Assembly (NCBI GenBank): GCA_029964075.1 | Contig: CM057134.1 | Coordinates: 20,066,905 to 20,130,904 of the forward strand | Direction of reading: 5' to 3' | Length of the DNA stretch: 64,000 bases | From: Patiria pectinifera | Lineage: Eukaryota; Echinodermata; Asteroidea; Valvatida; Asterinidae | Shown: positions 25,479 through 37,632 of the stretch, in pieces | Layout of the letters: every line of letters begins with the position of its first letter | Position numbering within the stretch: position 1 is the stretch's first letter | Notes under the pieces: model-generated | What the model was told of the DNA's origin: nothing | Databases searched by the model: none | The model's input: only the letters and a program-made list of their open reading frames with translations | Translations under genes and position numbers: made by a program

Positions 25479-28331
25479 CACCAATTGCTCTCATCTCCCA
25501 GGGGAGGGGAACTGTTGCCCCTGGTCTGTCCCGGATCTGTACTTTGGAGGAACTTTGTCGAACTGTTGTGGCAACTTTTCAAATGAAACGTGACTTGGAT
25601 GTGTAGAGGGAAATCCCAAGTTTGTATTTCCCTGCAACAATTTTGCCCAGTTGCCTGTATTCCAGCCTGTAGATTCTGAAAACCAAGCAATGAAGTTATT
25701 CCTTTAGACTGGTTTCAAGGGATTGCACTTTTTTTTAATGGCTCGTTCTGAGATCGTTGGTCCATTACGAAGAGGTCCCTTGAGTATTTTCATGATGTTG
25801 AGATATGTGTAGGCCAATTTACATTTCACACCATGCTGGTAGCTTTCTTTGTGAGAGACACAATGTGCCTGCCACAGAACCTTTCATTTGAGTTTGAATG
25901 ATGAATCATATTTATTGATGGTTTTGATGTTTTTGTACCCCCATGTGATGTGGTATTCAAAACATGTTCCGGACCCAAAGTGGTTCCGTAGAGTTTTTTT
26001 TATTTACATGTGCAACAGTGTGCCCCCTGTTTGTCTAGTTTCATCAAGTATCCGTAACTAATCTTGTGCAGTTTTTGACATCTTGACATTCCGATCTGTC
26101 TTGACGGGTAAATATCTCGCAAACAGGGATTGACTCCATCAACTCTCTTTACAAAAAAAAAAACTAGGCGTGTTTTGTTTATTTAGAGTATTAAGAGTGT
26201 AAGCATCCTGCCTCAATGACCTGCCCTTCTTGTCATCTTCAAGACTCTTCCTGTGTTCTTGATTGCTTCTTGTGGGAGATACCCCCGGCTTCGCTCTGGT
26301 GCCAGAGATAGGCCAAAGAGGGATCCGAAGTCATATTGACTCTTTGATGGCTTATCTCTGAAGGGCTTTCGTTCGTTGAGCTCTATTTGCATTCAGAGAG
26401 CTACAGAACTGGAAAAAAAAAAGCACTCTAAGGAAAGATGGTCCGGGATGTCGAGTCATTATCATGACTCGCCGTGGAGATGAAGCCAGGTGACATTCCT
26501 TGCTGGAGTTATGGGAGTGTTTGGAGATCAAACATCCTCTCGGCAAGAAGGTGTGTTCCTCGATAACTTGGATTAATTTTTGGGGCAGTGTGCTTTGGGG
26601 GGAAAGCTGTTTGCATCAGTTGGCACTTTTGTCTACAGCCACATTTTGCCGGTGTCGGAATCTAGGGGATTTTGAACTTTCCGTTTCTTGATGATGTAAG
26701 TATGTGACATACATGCATGTATACACCGTTATGTGTATGCACCTATATTGAGTTGAGGGTCTGGCATATGAGAACTTCATGTAAACCACAGCTCCTGTAA
26801 ATGTTTCAACGAGGTTAATGACTGTTCAAAATATTTTAAATTGGATTTGCATTGCATCTGCATGAAACAATTGAAACAAATATTTTGGTTAATTTATAAA
26901 CGTGTCTCAGATAAGGATGTGACTTTTAGTTTAATTTTGTAAACGTTTAGCAAATATTTTGAGAACCGTTTAAATGTGTAAACGTTTAGCAAGTCACAAA
27001 GGCTGACGGCTGCCTATTATGTCTGCAGACTGGTGTGATTGACATGACAAATCAACAACAGCAGTCAGTGAAAAAGTAAGACACTTAACTACGTGTGCCC
27101 TGAATGTAATCAAGTACTGAAGTGCTTCTAAGGTTTTGTAAATTTAATAGGTTTGAAAACATTGTTGAATATTTTGTGCTATGTAGGTTTAACTCAAAGG
27201 AAGACTGCGTGAATGCAGGTCCCTTTTATAATTCGTGTTTCGTTTAAACATTTTGGAAAATGTGTTAACGGATTTAGAACTGTTTTCTTTTAAACGTGTA
27301 AACGTCACATCCTTAGTATCTCTTAGTCTGTTGCGAAAATTCCCTGGCAAGAATTTCTTAGTATCATGAAATTTCACCACAGTTAAGGGCACTGTTGGGC
27401 TCACTGTAGCACAGAGTATTAAAGCATTTTTCCACATTTCAAAATCCTTGACGGAGTAAATTATTGGCAAAATGTTTGTGTAGACTCCATTATTCCAATT
27501 CTAACAGGCTGTCGTCCTTTTATTTGATGAACTCTTTAAAAATAGGTTGATATAGATTGTTATAGTCTTGTGAGGTAGTCAAAATGTTGATTTGTATTTG
27601 TTGCAAACGTTGCTTTGTTGTCCCTTGTAAATATCATTTGTCTCATTATCACGGGGCCTTTCGATGACTTATCACTGGGCTGTGTTGACACAGAGACAGG
27701 CAGCGACCTGCTGCAAATACCCCGGCTTGTATAATTTCCCTCAATAGCCTGTGTTCGATTTCCCGTCCGTGAGCAGGGACTTTTTGTGATGATAACCGCC
27801 CCGTCGGTTGCCGTTGCGGCGGGGATCGCTCGGTGATTCGGGCAGGATTGTAACGGAAACCAGAGGAGCACGGCCGGGCAGTGAAAACGTGCACAGACAG
27901 CGGGTATCTCACTCCGTCATTAAGTTGGAGGAGGACTTAATTAATGTTGCGGTGTTGATACACTCCCCTGGATGGAACGGCCCGTTGTAATCATTCACGC
28001 GCAGAATTCCTCCTGATCTAGAGAAGCGTGATCAACCGCGTCTTCAACTGCTCGTCGTTTCAGTTTTTTTTTTAGTCTTTTGGAGCACCGGAAAAAAAGT
28101 GTAGCATCCTATGCACACATCTATCAAGCCAAACGCTCTTGTGATGGTAAAATGGCCTGGCTATGTAAACACGTAGTCCGCGCATTGCAGGTGGCTGGAT
28201 GAAAGGCACCGCTGCGTATATTTCTCTCTTTTTTTCCCCTCCATAATTTGCGCAACCATTGGCCATCATCGTCTGTATTAGCTTCTTTTCAGGAGGCGGG
28301 CAATAACGGTTATCAGTTTGGATGTAATCAT

Positions 28332-28355
28332 GGGGGGGGGGGGGGGGGGGGGGGG
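28332..28355 (+). repeat. Uninterrupted run of 24 G
   Basis: A homopolymer of 24 G lies about 200 bp upstream of the putative internal TATA box, within a CpG-rich block. Its exact length is prone to sequencing error. Confidence 0.8.
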
Positions 28356-28521
28356 AATTGTTCGGGTGCTAGCTGACAGAGCGATTGGGTCCGTAGGTTT
28401 GTTTGCCTGAATCTGCCAAGCAGAGGAGGAGGCGGGCTCGGTTTAGCTGGGTGAGCAATGCTACACGATCATCGGGTCCCAGTTAGAAATTGACGTTTCC
28501 TGGTCGCATTTCTCCATCACC

Positions 28522-28540
28522 GGGCGCCCTTATAAAAAAA
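28522..28540 (+). promoter_or_regulatory. Candidate core promoter: BREu and TATA box
   Basis: GGGCGCC (28522-28528, a perfect BREu match) lies two bases upstream of TATAAAAAAA (28531-28540). The predicted start of transcription is near 28560. An initiator-like TCAGTT at 28578 is too distant to be the partner. Confidence 0.45.
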
Positions 28541-28560
28541 CCCCCGTATTTCGCATCCAA

Positions 28561-28743
28561 CCGGGGTCTTTTTCTTGTCAGTTACTGCCCCTCGCATCAG
28601 CTGTTTAAATAAAACGAGTCAACACGGTGGTGGATCAGACCTCAAGGGAGTGCACAAAAGTCTATCTGTCGAGTGTTTGTTTTGAGCTGGGCGAAAAGAC
28701 AGTGAATGATTTTTTTTTAAGAAAAAAAATACCAATGTTGAAG
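28561..28743 (+). other. Prdm3/16: Putative alternative first exon of the PRDM3/16 orthologue
   Basis: The segment lies just downstream of the TATA box and ends at AAG|GTGAGC, a good donor at 28744. If spliced to the exon 2 acceptor at 56793, a short frame from ATG 28735 (MLK, then VSAVR) would stop at TAA 56808-56810. That stop overlaps by one base the in-frame ATG at 56810-56812 (Met19). The protein would then start at Met19 and lack the exon 1 peptide. Exon status is inferred from signals only, without transcript evidence. Confidence 0.35.
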
Positions 28744-29639
28744 GTGAGCTTTTTATACATAACTATCGATTGTCTTATACGATGATCTTTATTTGTAGTG
28801 CAACTATTTGATTAAATTTTGATCTAAATTTTTGCGATGTAATATTTGAATTGGTTTCTACTTCAAAATGAAACTTTCAATGCAATGGACAGAAGACATT
28901 CTGAACAGACCTAAATTTGGAAGTATTAGTTAAAAAAATAGGATGGTTGACCATGAACACACAAGCAAAAGAAATGGGTTTTTGGTCTTTGACCCCCAAT
29001 TAACTAATGGTATATTTTGAAAGTTTGCAATTTTTTTTTATTACTTCCCGGAAATGTGATCACCTTTTCGTGCTATCTAAAATGTTTAGGGTCAAACTTT
29101 GTGTTTTATAATTGGTCATGGGAGGAACTGATCTTTAGTTTCTTTACCCCATGTTTTTGTGTAGTACACAAAACTGGTCGTGTCACTGTGTTAAATTTGG
29201 GCAGGTTCCTTTAGGGCAAAAATTCCTTGGGAGTTATGCGCCTGCCCCAGGTCCTACTTTGTAAGTTACATTTTAAGATTTAATTTCTGATTTTTTTTTA
29301 CCATTGCCTTTCTGTCATATGATTTATCTCTGCACACAGCTATCCAGGAAATCAGGTTTCCTAAATAGATGAAATTGGCGCACAAATTTTTTTAGCCCTT
29401 TTACATTTGTGTATTTACCAGTAGGTAGTCAGTATTAGCAAAGGCTGTATTGTATAAGAGGATGTTTTTGATGGCATTTTTAGTGATCTCCACTTCTCCA
29501 CCATTGAGTAGAATGGATAAATTGGATTGATGAAGTGCGCACCTCCGACAGGCGCAACAGTAAAACCAAACAAACTGACAGGGGTGCTCCAGTGAAAGAG
29601 CTAGACTACAAGGGAGGACTTTGAAACTTGCCCACATGC

Positions 29640-30130
29640 AGCCAGCCCGGCTGGCAGGCCTTAATGATAACACTCAGCGGTGAAGATCGTGGATTCACTC
29701 TGGGCTGCTCCGTTCTCTCTCGGAAGATACGCGCGGGGGCCGTGTCGCATCGCCGGCCTGTCCTGTCGCCGGTCGGAATAGCATCCCGGCTATCACCTGC
29801 CATGGGCTTTTAATGATTGACCGGCGGACAGCGCGCATTCGTGCGCTATCTCTTCCGAGTGCGCTCTCCCTATAATAGGCCACTTCAGCTGGCCCGTGTT
29901 AACGATTAACCCGGGCCGTTTCTGTAAGCTGGTGTGTCTGAGTGGTTGCTCGTGAAATTTCTGGTGCCCCTGTCCTTTTCAATAGGGGCCAGCTGCTTAG
30001 GGCGGGAGAGTGCGGCGCTCTGTCCTAGGCTGCATTTTTATTATCACACTCGGGTTCCGAGCTGATTGCGATAATGTTGACATTGTGCCTGAGCCTACAC
30101 GAAGGGTGTAGTTGTCACTCCATTGTGTGG
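29640..30130. promoter_or_regulatory. GC-richer unique block, candidate intronic enhancer
   Basis: This sequence is not repeated elsewhere in the window and is CpG-richer than its surroundings. It is dense in plausible factor motifs: TTTTAATGATTGA (homeodomain type, 29809), CACCTGCC and CAGCTGC (E-boxes), GTTAACGATTAAC (29898) and the palindrome GCGCGCATTCGTGCGC (29830). Function is inferred. Confidence 0.3.
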
Positions 30131-31707
30131 ACACTTTATTAAGGTTTTCCACTCTGTACATGTACACGGACTAATGTATTTTTTTTTGTTTATACGTGAA
30201 CATAAGCTTTGGCATGATTGAAGACAAACTTATGAATAATTTGTCTAATTTTTTTTAAGGGACTTTTTCGGAGCATTAGCCTTCCAAAGAGTGCTTTTGA
30301 AAACTTTCTTGAATGCATTTGCTAAAATAATGTCTGCATATTATAGGAACAATGAGATTCAGATCTGTGGTCTTTTCAAAAATAGCTTTGAAAATCAGGA
30401 TCCTGCCTTTAAGTTGTTCTATTTCTGCTTTTCAACATAGTCAACTTTTTTTTCTCCTAACTAATTTTCAATTTGTATAATTTATTTGAACAAAAAAAAT
30501 AAGGTGTTTTCTTTCTATTTTGAACCATTTCAGAGGATTTTCAACCCTCTGAAAATTAGCTTTTATTTTGGGGTTACTTTTGTGCCCGTAACACAAAAAA
30601 AAGATACGCTCGGATTATTGTCGGCCAGAAATACTTTAAACTTTGTAAAATCAGTATTCCATAACGAAACGTGGGCGTATTTTTGTCTGTTTGATGTCTC
30701 ATTCAAAAGTGAATAACTGTTGTATTAGCCTGAAAAAATAGCGATTCGGGTGAAAATCGAAAAGAGCATGAGGAAATAAGGAAAAACAACTAGAATGAAT
30801 TGTAATTGCGTGCTTCTTACTTCTGGTCTTCCCTTCCTATGTTCTGAAAATGATTCCCTGGGGGAAGATCTTTTGAACACCAGACTTTCCCCAGTGATTA
30901 GGAAGTTCACCATAGGTGACTCATGTAACATAACTCAACTTACAAAATCACCAGCGAAGGTGCCTGAACCGTGAGGCTTTTGATGGACCTCATTATTAGT
31001 CCTACCTCCCCTCCGACAAGGCATTGATCATAGGGGGAAACCCAGGGGGAAGCGCGGCCCCCTAATCTTGCCCACGGTCCCTCAACAGGTCTTCCTCTCC
31101 ACCGCCACGCCTCCTAGTAGCTGCCAACAAAGCACTGGGTGCCCCCCATCATCCAACCCCGGCCGGCTAAAAATACCCTGTCTCGCCCAAGCTGGGCACA
31201 TGTGCTATCCATGTCTTGGAGCTGTGTGTAAGGGTGAGTGTGTGCGATTGCTTGAAATGAACTGTCACACTTTAGTGCCGACTCAGGAACAAAGAGTTCA
31301 TGACCTGCTTAAAGATGCGTTGCCCGTGCTATTTCCAAGTTTGATCTCAGAAAATAGATTCCTTAAATAAATTACTAATTTTTTAGCAATACAAAAGTTA
31401 TGCACTTCTGAAAGAGACATCAACCGGGGAAAAAAAATGGCCCATGCATGTTCTGGTATTGGATTATAACTTTACAATTTTGAATTAGTGGATGTCAGAC
31501 AATACTCAATGTAATTCCGTTCTTGCAGGGTAGGCTGGTTGTCACCCCACATTCAGTATCGACTGTGAGCCAGTCTGCTTCCAAAGCTGATCATTTAGTC
31601 CCCCCCCCCATTTTTGTTCATCACGAGGGTTGCAGCCCCCCAAAAATAGGGGAAAAGGAGGTTTTTAAAATGGAATTTGTTGAAGAGCATGAGGTATGAA
31701 CTTTAAT

Positions 31708-31925
31708 GTGGCCAGCCGTTGGCTGTTCAATCATGTGACTAGCCGTTGGCTGTCTCATCATGTGACCAGCCTTCGGCTGCCTCATCATGTGACCAACCTT
31801 CGGCTGCCTCATGTGACCAGCCTTTTGCTGTCTCATCATGCAACCAGCCGCTGGCGGTCCCATCATGTGACCGGCCGTTGGCAGTCCCATCATGTGACCA
31901 GCCTTCAGCTGTCTCATCATGTGAC
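31708..31925. repeat. 27-bp minisatellite, about 8 units
   Basis: Units resemble CATCATGTGACCAGCCTTCG plus GCTGCCT, with some at 24 or 27 bp. Because the unit length is a multiple of three, frames stay open on both strands, giving spurious ORFs such as 31696-31938 (+) and 31621-31947 (-). Confidence 0.85.
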
Positions 31926-31975
31926 ATGCACTGTCTAGGTCTGTCATTTGTGGACACTAACCCAAATCCATTTAA

Positions 31976-32155
31976 AGATCAGCGCAGCCTGGTCTGTACC
32001 TTCACAGGTACCCATTTATACTCCTGGGTGGAGAGAGGCAATTGTAGTAAATTGTCTTGCCCAAGAACACAATCGCCATGTTCCCCATCAGGGTTCGAAC
32101 CCATAATACCATGGGACCTGAGTCAAACACTGTAACCATTGGACCACAGCACTCC
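31976..32155 (-). mobile_element. tRNA-derived SINE, copy 1 (antisense)
   Basis: The segment runs from the conserved central part (CACAGGTACCCATTTATA, CTCCTGGGTGGAGAGAGGCA) to a minus-strand tRNA-like head with B-box GGGTTCGAACCC at 32091. It is about 85-90% identical by eye to 45126-45300. The central block resembles a domain shared by several metazoan SINE families (from memory). Confidence 0.7.
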
Positions 32156-32347
32156 ACAACAAAGAAGTACATGTACCTCCTGGGAGGGACATTACTGTCA
32201 GTCCCTGACACTTACAAGAAGACACAACTGGTTTGTGCACCTTCGGTTTGTGTACTTTGCGCTGAACGCATGCAAACCAGTGCGTGTGCGCATTGAGACC
32301 CTTTTACTGAAGCTTTTAAAAGTAGTAAAAAGGGGTTACAGACCTAT

Positions 32348-32470
32348 TTTCTGACACACCTATGTTCTGACACCCCTATAAACCCTAACCCTACCATAAC
32401 CCTAACCCTAACCGGAAGTAACACAATCTTATGTGCAGGTTGTTGGAACATAGGGGTGTCGGAACATAGA
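32348..32470. repeat. Foldback element containing interstitial CCCTAA repeats
   Basis: CTATGTTCTGACACCCCTAT (32360-32379) and its reverse complement with one mismatch (32450-32469) flank AAACCCTAACCCTACC and further CCCTAA units (32380-32415). The six-base repeat is the metazoan telomere unit, here only about five copies. Confidence 0.7.
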
Positions 32471-34972
32471 GCAGTCACTGTAAAAAGGTGCCTTGTACTG
32501 TCCATAGAGATACTGCCCGTGCTTCTCATCTTTCATTGTGAACCAACCTGGAATGTAACCGTTATGGACTTTTGTGCTGGTGCTGATGAATTTGCCTTGA
32601 CATACTTTACGTTTCTCAGCGCCCAGCATCTTCTCAACAAAACAAACCTGAGCTGACTGATCGGCCAGGCGGCAAAACATCTGCAACCCGACTCCACCAA
32701 ACTTTTGTTGGCAAAAGGCAACTCTGCCGGCCCGTCATAACTTTCCGTGCCGAAATCACCGAAAGGGACTGCCGTTAATTGGGAAAGGTGAACCCCATAA
32801 GTGTTCATATCATTGCCCCAGACACAATACTCATTCCAAGTCCCCGTCATAGTCATTCCAGATGTGGCGTCCAGATGAATCGCTGGCAAGATAAGTGGAG
32901 CCGATCACAGTTTACCAAACAAGACCTCCTGATTTTTCCCATTCCTTTCTTTTGAGGCCGCTCTTCATCATGTGACTGTGATATTAGCAAAAATATAATT
33001 TGCCAGGGGTCTGCAAGGTCGTGATGGGTTTTTAGAGGTAAAGTCCTTGTATCTCCAGGCTTTTGGAGCCTGTACTGTCTTCGGCTCGGCCCTACATGTA
33101 AATGTATGCTGGAAAGCTGACAGGAAGTTTGGGGTTTAGGATAAAGGGATCATAATATAGGATTTGAGGGTTTTGAACATACAGTACATCAATAGGTATG
33201 TAACCGTACGTGTGCCCACACACACACACGCAAACGTGTGTTCACCGTCGATCGTGGACGTCCTATTGTCCCTCTTTTGTTTGTACTCCCATAGGTTTTG
33301 TACACGACCCCAATCGCGGATGTATGCTGTTAATCGTAGACGGTATTATTCTCTTTTGTTCCCTGGTATTTTTCGTCACGGTTTGAAAAGATGAACACGT
33401 ACGGTACACACATGTTTACGTTATCTACCTAGTATGTACTTTCCTTTCTTTGTGGGTATTTAAAAAAAATCGAAGAAAAAACTCATTATTCTCCAACTGT
33501 GAATACTCTTTCAACCCCATTTTTGATCATGATTTCCTTGAGTGTTCCTCTTCATTTTGCGACGATACCCTAACCCAAAAATGCCTCTAAAACTGTTTTT
33601 CAGAGAGGGGGAAACCTTGTGTGGACGTGGGCAAGTCTTCACCACCTTCACTGTGTGGACATCTTTTGTTCACAGATTTACACAGTGACTGCAATACCTG
33701 TCCCTGCCTGGCAGAAGGTCAGAGACTACTGGGGAAAGGTGAAAAAAAAAAACATGGTTAGAAGAGACAATGTAGGTAGGATAACAGTCAAGAAACTTAA
33801 AAAAAAAAACATGTAAAAAAGGTTTAGATCTAGTTCGAAACGTTAGCTCCATGCCAATTCGGTGTTCTTAAACGCAGACAAATTTTCAAATATTGTTGAA
33901 GTTTCAAAACAATTGTCACCAACATGTCTGCGGTCTGACCCTTTTTTTTTGATTTTCAAGAGACATGGCTGTTGCTATTTACAGGCTTGATTCACTGGCA
34001 AGGCTGTCCCTGGAGAGATTTCAAACACTCCCTCCTTAAACCACTCCTAATCTCCCCAAACCATCAAGGATGGACTGCCTGGCGTCACAACAAAATATCC
34101 TTTTATCTCTGTCCGGTTTTGTGGAGGCAACGGCCCATCCTTAAAGAGGCTACCTGTATCCCTCAGTTGTAAATTTAATCTCGTCTAAAGCCAGATTCGC
34201 ATTTGACTTAGTTTGTAAAAGAAATTACCGCAAGTGATTGTTAACATAATCCATTGGTTGCGTAAACTTTACCGTACCATGCCTTTTGAGAATCTCATGA
34301 AAGTGCCCTGCTAGTGAACTTTTAACCAAACGCCGGATGTGGTTGTGGAAAAACATGCCAAATAATAATCAATCTCATGTACAGTATGTTGGCCTACATT
34401 AAATGGTGCGAGTGTGAATAGCAGAGGTCAATATTGATGACCCACATGAAAGTCACATGATCACAATGTAAGTTTAACATATCAGTAGCAATCTGCACAG
34501 GACTTTTCAGTGATGTAAAACTAATAACATAATTTTTCTGCTACGTAGTTGGCCCAGTGAACTTATCGCTGCGGTGTGTAAAACTTACTACAATCGACTT
34601 TCGATGGTAGACAATTTGGAAAGTTTAGTGGCTGTTCGCACTGGACTTTGGTTGGTTAAGTTAACAACAGTCTCTGTAAGTTTTACCAAAAAAAGTCTGA
34701 TGTGAACACAGCTGAAGAGTTGTCTTTGAATCTGCTGCTTGTCACATCTTGTCCTAAAAACACAGGATTACCAGCTTTTATTGTGAGATTAAGTGAAAGG
34801 CATGAAATAAAAATCAATCACTTTCCCTTGTGATAAAATTGATGATGATGCACAATTCAGGGTCATCACCAAAACAGTTGCTGAAATTGAAACGCCAGTG
34901 TCTCCAGAGATAGCATCCTTGAAGGTCCCTCCCTAAAAAAAAAATTCCCTGAAGCTCCAGCATTGGTATTAA

Positions 34973-35030
34973 AGGTAATGTACAACATTTGCAAACATTA
35001 AAAAGCAAAACTTCCAAATTATTATGAAAT
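34973..35030. mobile_element. End of an AGGGAATATAC-like MITE
   Basis: TTAA at 34969-34972 is followed by AGGTAATGTACAACATTTGC, matching the ends of the 54485 family. The opposite end was not found, so this may be a fragment. Confidence 0.4.
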
Positions 35031-35207
35031 ACCTCACCTGACTGTAAGTGAATAATAGTCTCAAGCATCCTGTGAAATCATGGCACCTGGTGTGCTGTCA
35101 TTTTCAGGGAAAGTGGAATTTTTGTATCAATTTCCAATGATGGTGGGTGGACCATCGCAAAGCTAACATTTTCTCGTATTCCACAACTGTCATACAATTC
35201 CTTGTCA

Positions 35208-35398
35208 TTTGATTGGTGGAACTCGCATCCCGTGACATTCATTATTGCTCCCATTCACGCCGGGGCTCAAAAAGTCCCATTCGCCCATGGTGAATGTGAT
35301 TTACTATTCAATAACTTCGCCTCATGAAATGGAAAAGTCCAGATTTTTACCTTGAGATAATATTCCTCCCATTCCACTGTGAGCCACTCAATATTTGT
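35208..35398. repeat. Interspersed foldback repeat, internally deleted copy
   Basis: This copy shares CACGCCGGGGCTCAAAAAGT and the AATATTCCTCCCATT...CCACTCAATATTTGT end with the copy at 9290-9795. It lacks about 300 bp of the middle, including one hairpin arm. Confidence 0.65.
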
Positions 35399-35847
35399 AC
35401 ATACCATTTGAGTACCCCCTTTTCAATAAAATGTGATCAGAAAGTGCAGTAGAACCAACTTTAAGCTGTATGGTTTGGAGTGGCCGGATGTTGTTTGCAG
35501 ACACACCAACTTTTATAAGAAACCTGTCTGTGTAGTATCATAGGGTATCTCTCCTTGGGCCCCATCTTGTAGCATCACTATTAAAGCCCTCCATAGCAGT
35601 AGGAATTTAAGGTCACGTCAGGGTCAAGCTACAAGCTGTTCTGTCTGGAGGAGGAGCAGCTCTTGCCCTCCCGGCCATTTTAAAGGGGCAGCGTCTTCTC
35701 GGTAAACGCCAAGTCGAGGCAGGCTAGTAAAGCTGGTCCCAGAGTGCGCATAGTGTTATTCAATTGATTCAGAACGGCTATTCCGTGAATCTGGTGTTAC
35801 GGGGTAATCCTATACGATAGCACTGCCGGGCTCACACGTGAAAGTCG

Positions 35848-35881
35848 GTCAGTCAGTCGGAGAGTCAGTCAGTCAGTCAGT
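35848..35881 (+). repeat. (CAGT)n microsatellite
   Basis: CAGTCAGTCGGAGAGTCAGT followed by further CAGT units; an imperfect tetranucleotide repeat. Confidence 0.7.
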
Positions 35882-36774
35882 GAGAGAGATACATACCGGT
35901 ACATTGTACCAGTAGGTACAAAGAGAATCACTAGGAATCACTAGGCTGGCCTATTTCTAAAGCCTCATATTAAATTGTCACAGTATAACCTTCGTTGCAC
36001 CATTTCTTGTATTTTGAGATTTTTTCAGTCTCTGGATATTCATCACCGTTAATTATATATGTACATGTGTCCCTCCCTCTCTGTATGGCAATTTCAACAA
36101 GGCCAGCCGAGCAGTCAAAATAAATCAAGTGACTGTTTTTAACAGTTAAGTGCCCCTGCCTTCATAAAGCAGGATTGACTGGCTGTGATTGTTATGAAAC
36201 CTGATATAGCTAGCTTTTGCCTACCAGTCACCTGCTTTTGTCTGTTGATGGGATTTGACTGTCACAGCGCCTACAAGGTACTTGGGAAAATTAGTTTTCT
36301 TTTTTATTGATCCATGATGTACACCACATTTTCAACAAGATTAGAGGAATTTTCTCTGTGCAGTAACATGTGCACTGGTCACGTAAACTTGGTTGAGATC
36401 AAAGAATTACAAGTTTGACTGTGAGTGTGAGGACATGTTAATTTGTGGACTGTGTACATTGTATGAATGTAACTCCCAGATTTGATGTCATACTTTAGAG
36501 ATAATCCTCCACCCTCTCTGAAGGTACACTTCCCCGGTGTTTGACTTGGTTTGGCTCGGTTCAGCTATTTATTATTGGTTCAGCATATGTTCTGGTCTAA
36601 TTGATTGAGCCTGTAGGGGTTACCCCTGGCTCAGGAGGGATTAGGACATGCCACTTGTATCGGAAACCGATTATTCATCAACCTGTGTCATTGATAGGGA
36701 CTGGCAAACACTGGCTCCCGAAAGAAAACCAATTTTACATTGTAAATTTGTACTTTTGGTATGCAGACTTGTTT

Positions 36775-36918
36775 CAGGCATGCAGTTTTTCCTCGGATCC
36801 GCTGATTTCCTCGTTTTTTACTTCTCATGAATGCCATTACAAATTGAAAAATACTGTACAAAGTCTTGTGTGGTTTGGAGTTTCCTCGTTTTTTTCTAAA
36901 TTCCCAGTTGCATGCCTG
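36775..36918. mobile_element. MITE with CAGGCATGCA ends, copy 1
   Basis: This 144-bp element has CAGGCATGCA and TGCATGCCTG termini and a perfect 7-bp target duplication CTTGTTT on each side. The body is nearly identical to 59150-59295 (TCATGAATGCCATTACAAAT, GTCTTGTGTGGTTTGGAG). Confidence 0.8.
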
Positions 36919-37188
36919 CTTGTTTCTGTTTATTAAAATGGACCATTTTTGCACATATTTCTGTTCAGTTATGGAGCTATAAAATATAGCCCCATGGTTC
37001 AATACACTTTTGTACACATCTTGGTTTGACAATATTTGTGTTTTCTATGGCTGTAACACTAATGATTTTTTTTGAAGATTTTTTTTTCCATTGAAAAAAT
37101 ATGGCATTTCAGCAGTTATTGTAATGAATTACTTCAGGTGGGGAACAGGAAAGATAACACTTCTATGGCATATTAAATTTTTGCTTAG

Positions 37189-37632
37189 GGGTGTGCATTT
37201 ACGGGTAGTATGGGAATCGGTTACCCGATTGAAAAATACCCGGGTACCCGTTAAAGACACCCAAACCCAAAATGTATATCTCGGAAGTTGCTTTACAGAT
37301 TGTTCATAAAGGTCTGCACGATAATACTACCACAGTTGTTCGACAATACAGCAACATACAAGTGTGTACAGTGAGCTCAATACATGCTTTACGGTGTAAA
37401 TTACATTTTCGCAAGCGTCATCAACACGAATCTGTTTTGTTTTCCCATGTAGCCTGGTTTTCATTTGGAAAATACTCCACGAATGACATTCAAAACCTTT
37501 CTCTTTCATTGCCTGAGAAGTTACTAAGTAATTTGTCAAGTTGGTTACGGGTACGCGATCCCATAATCTGGAACCAGTTCCTGACATCAACGGTCGGGTA
37601 CTCAGGTACCCGGTTCCAATGCACAGCCATAC
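37189..37632. mobile_element. hAT-like MITE with GGTACCCGGG-rich ends
   Basis: The left end AGGGGTGTGCATT (37189) and right end AATGCACAGCCAT pair at about 10 of 13 positions. Next to the ends are TACCCGGGTACCCG and GGTACTCAGGTACCCGG, inverted subterminal repeats. The interior has no recognised protein, and no clean target duplication is visible. Confidence 0.5.

Larger units (their letters stand above)
27600..28560. promoter_or_regulatory. CpG-rich block, candidate internal promoter region
   Basis: CpG is clearly more frequent here than in surrounding sequence (for example CCGTCGGTTGCCGTTGCGG near 27800 and ACCGCGTCTTC near 28037). It contains GC-box-like GAGGCGGGC (about 28293 and 28428), inverted CCAAT boxes (ATTGG at about 28257 and 28384) and the G24 run. 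It appears single-copy in this window and leads into the TATA box at 28531. Confidence 0.45.

Noticed and set aside
31621-31947. Repetitive histidine-rich proteins on both strands
   Set aside because: These frames are a by-product of the 27-bp minisatellite.
32380-32415. Chromosome end or telomere fusion
   Set aside because: Only about five CCCTAA units, enclosed by a small inverted repeat in an intron.
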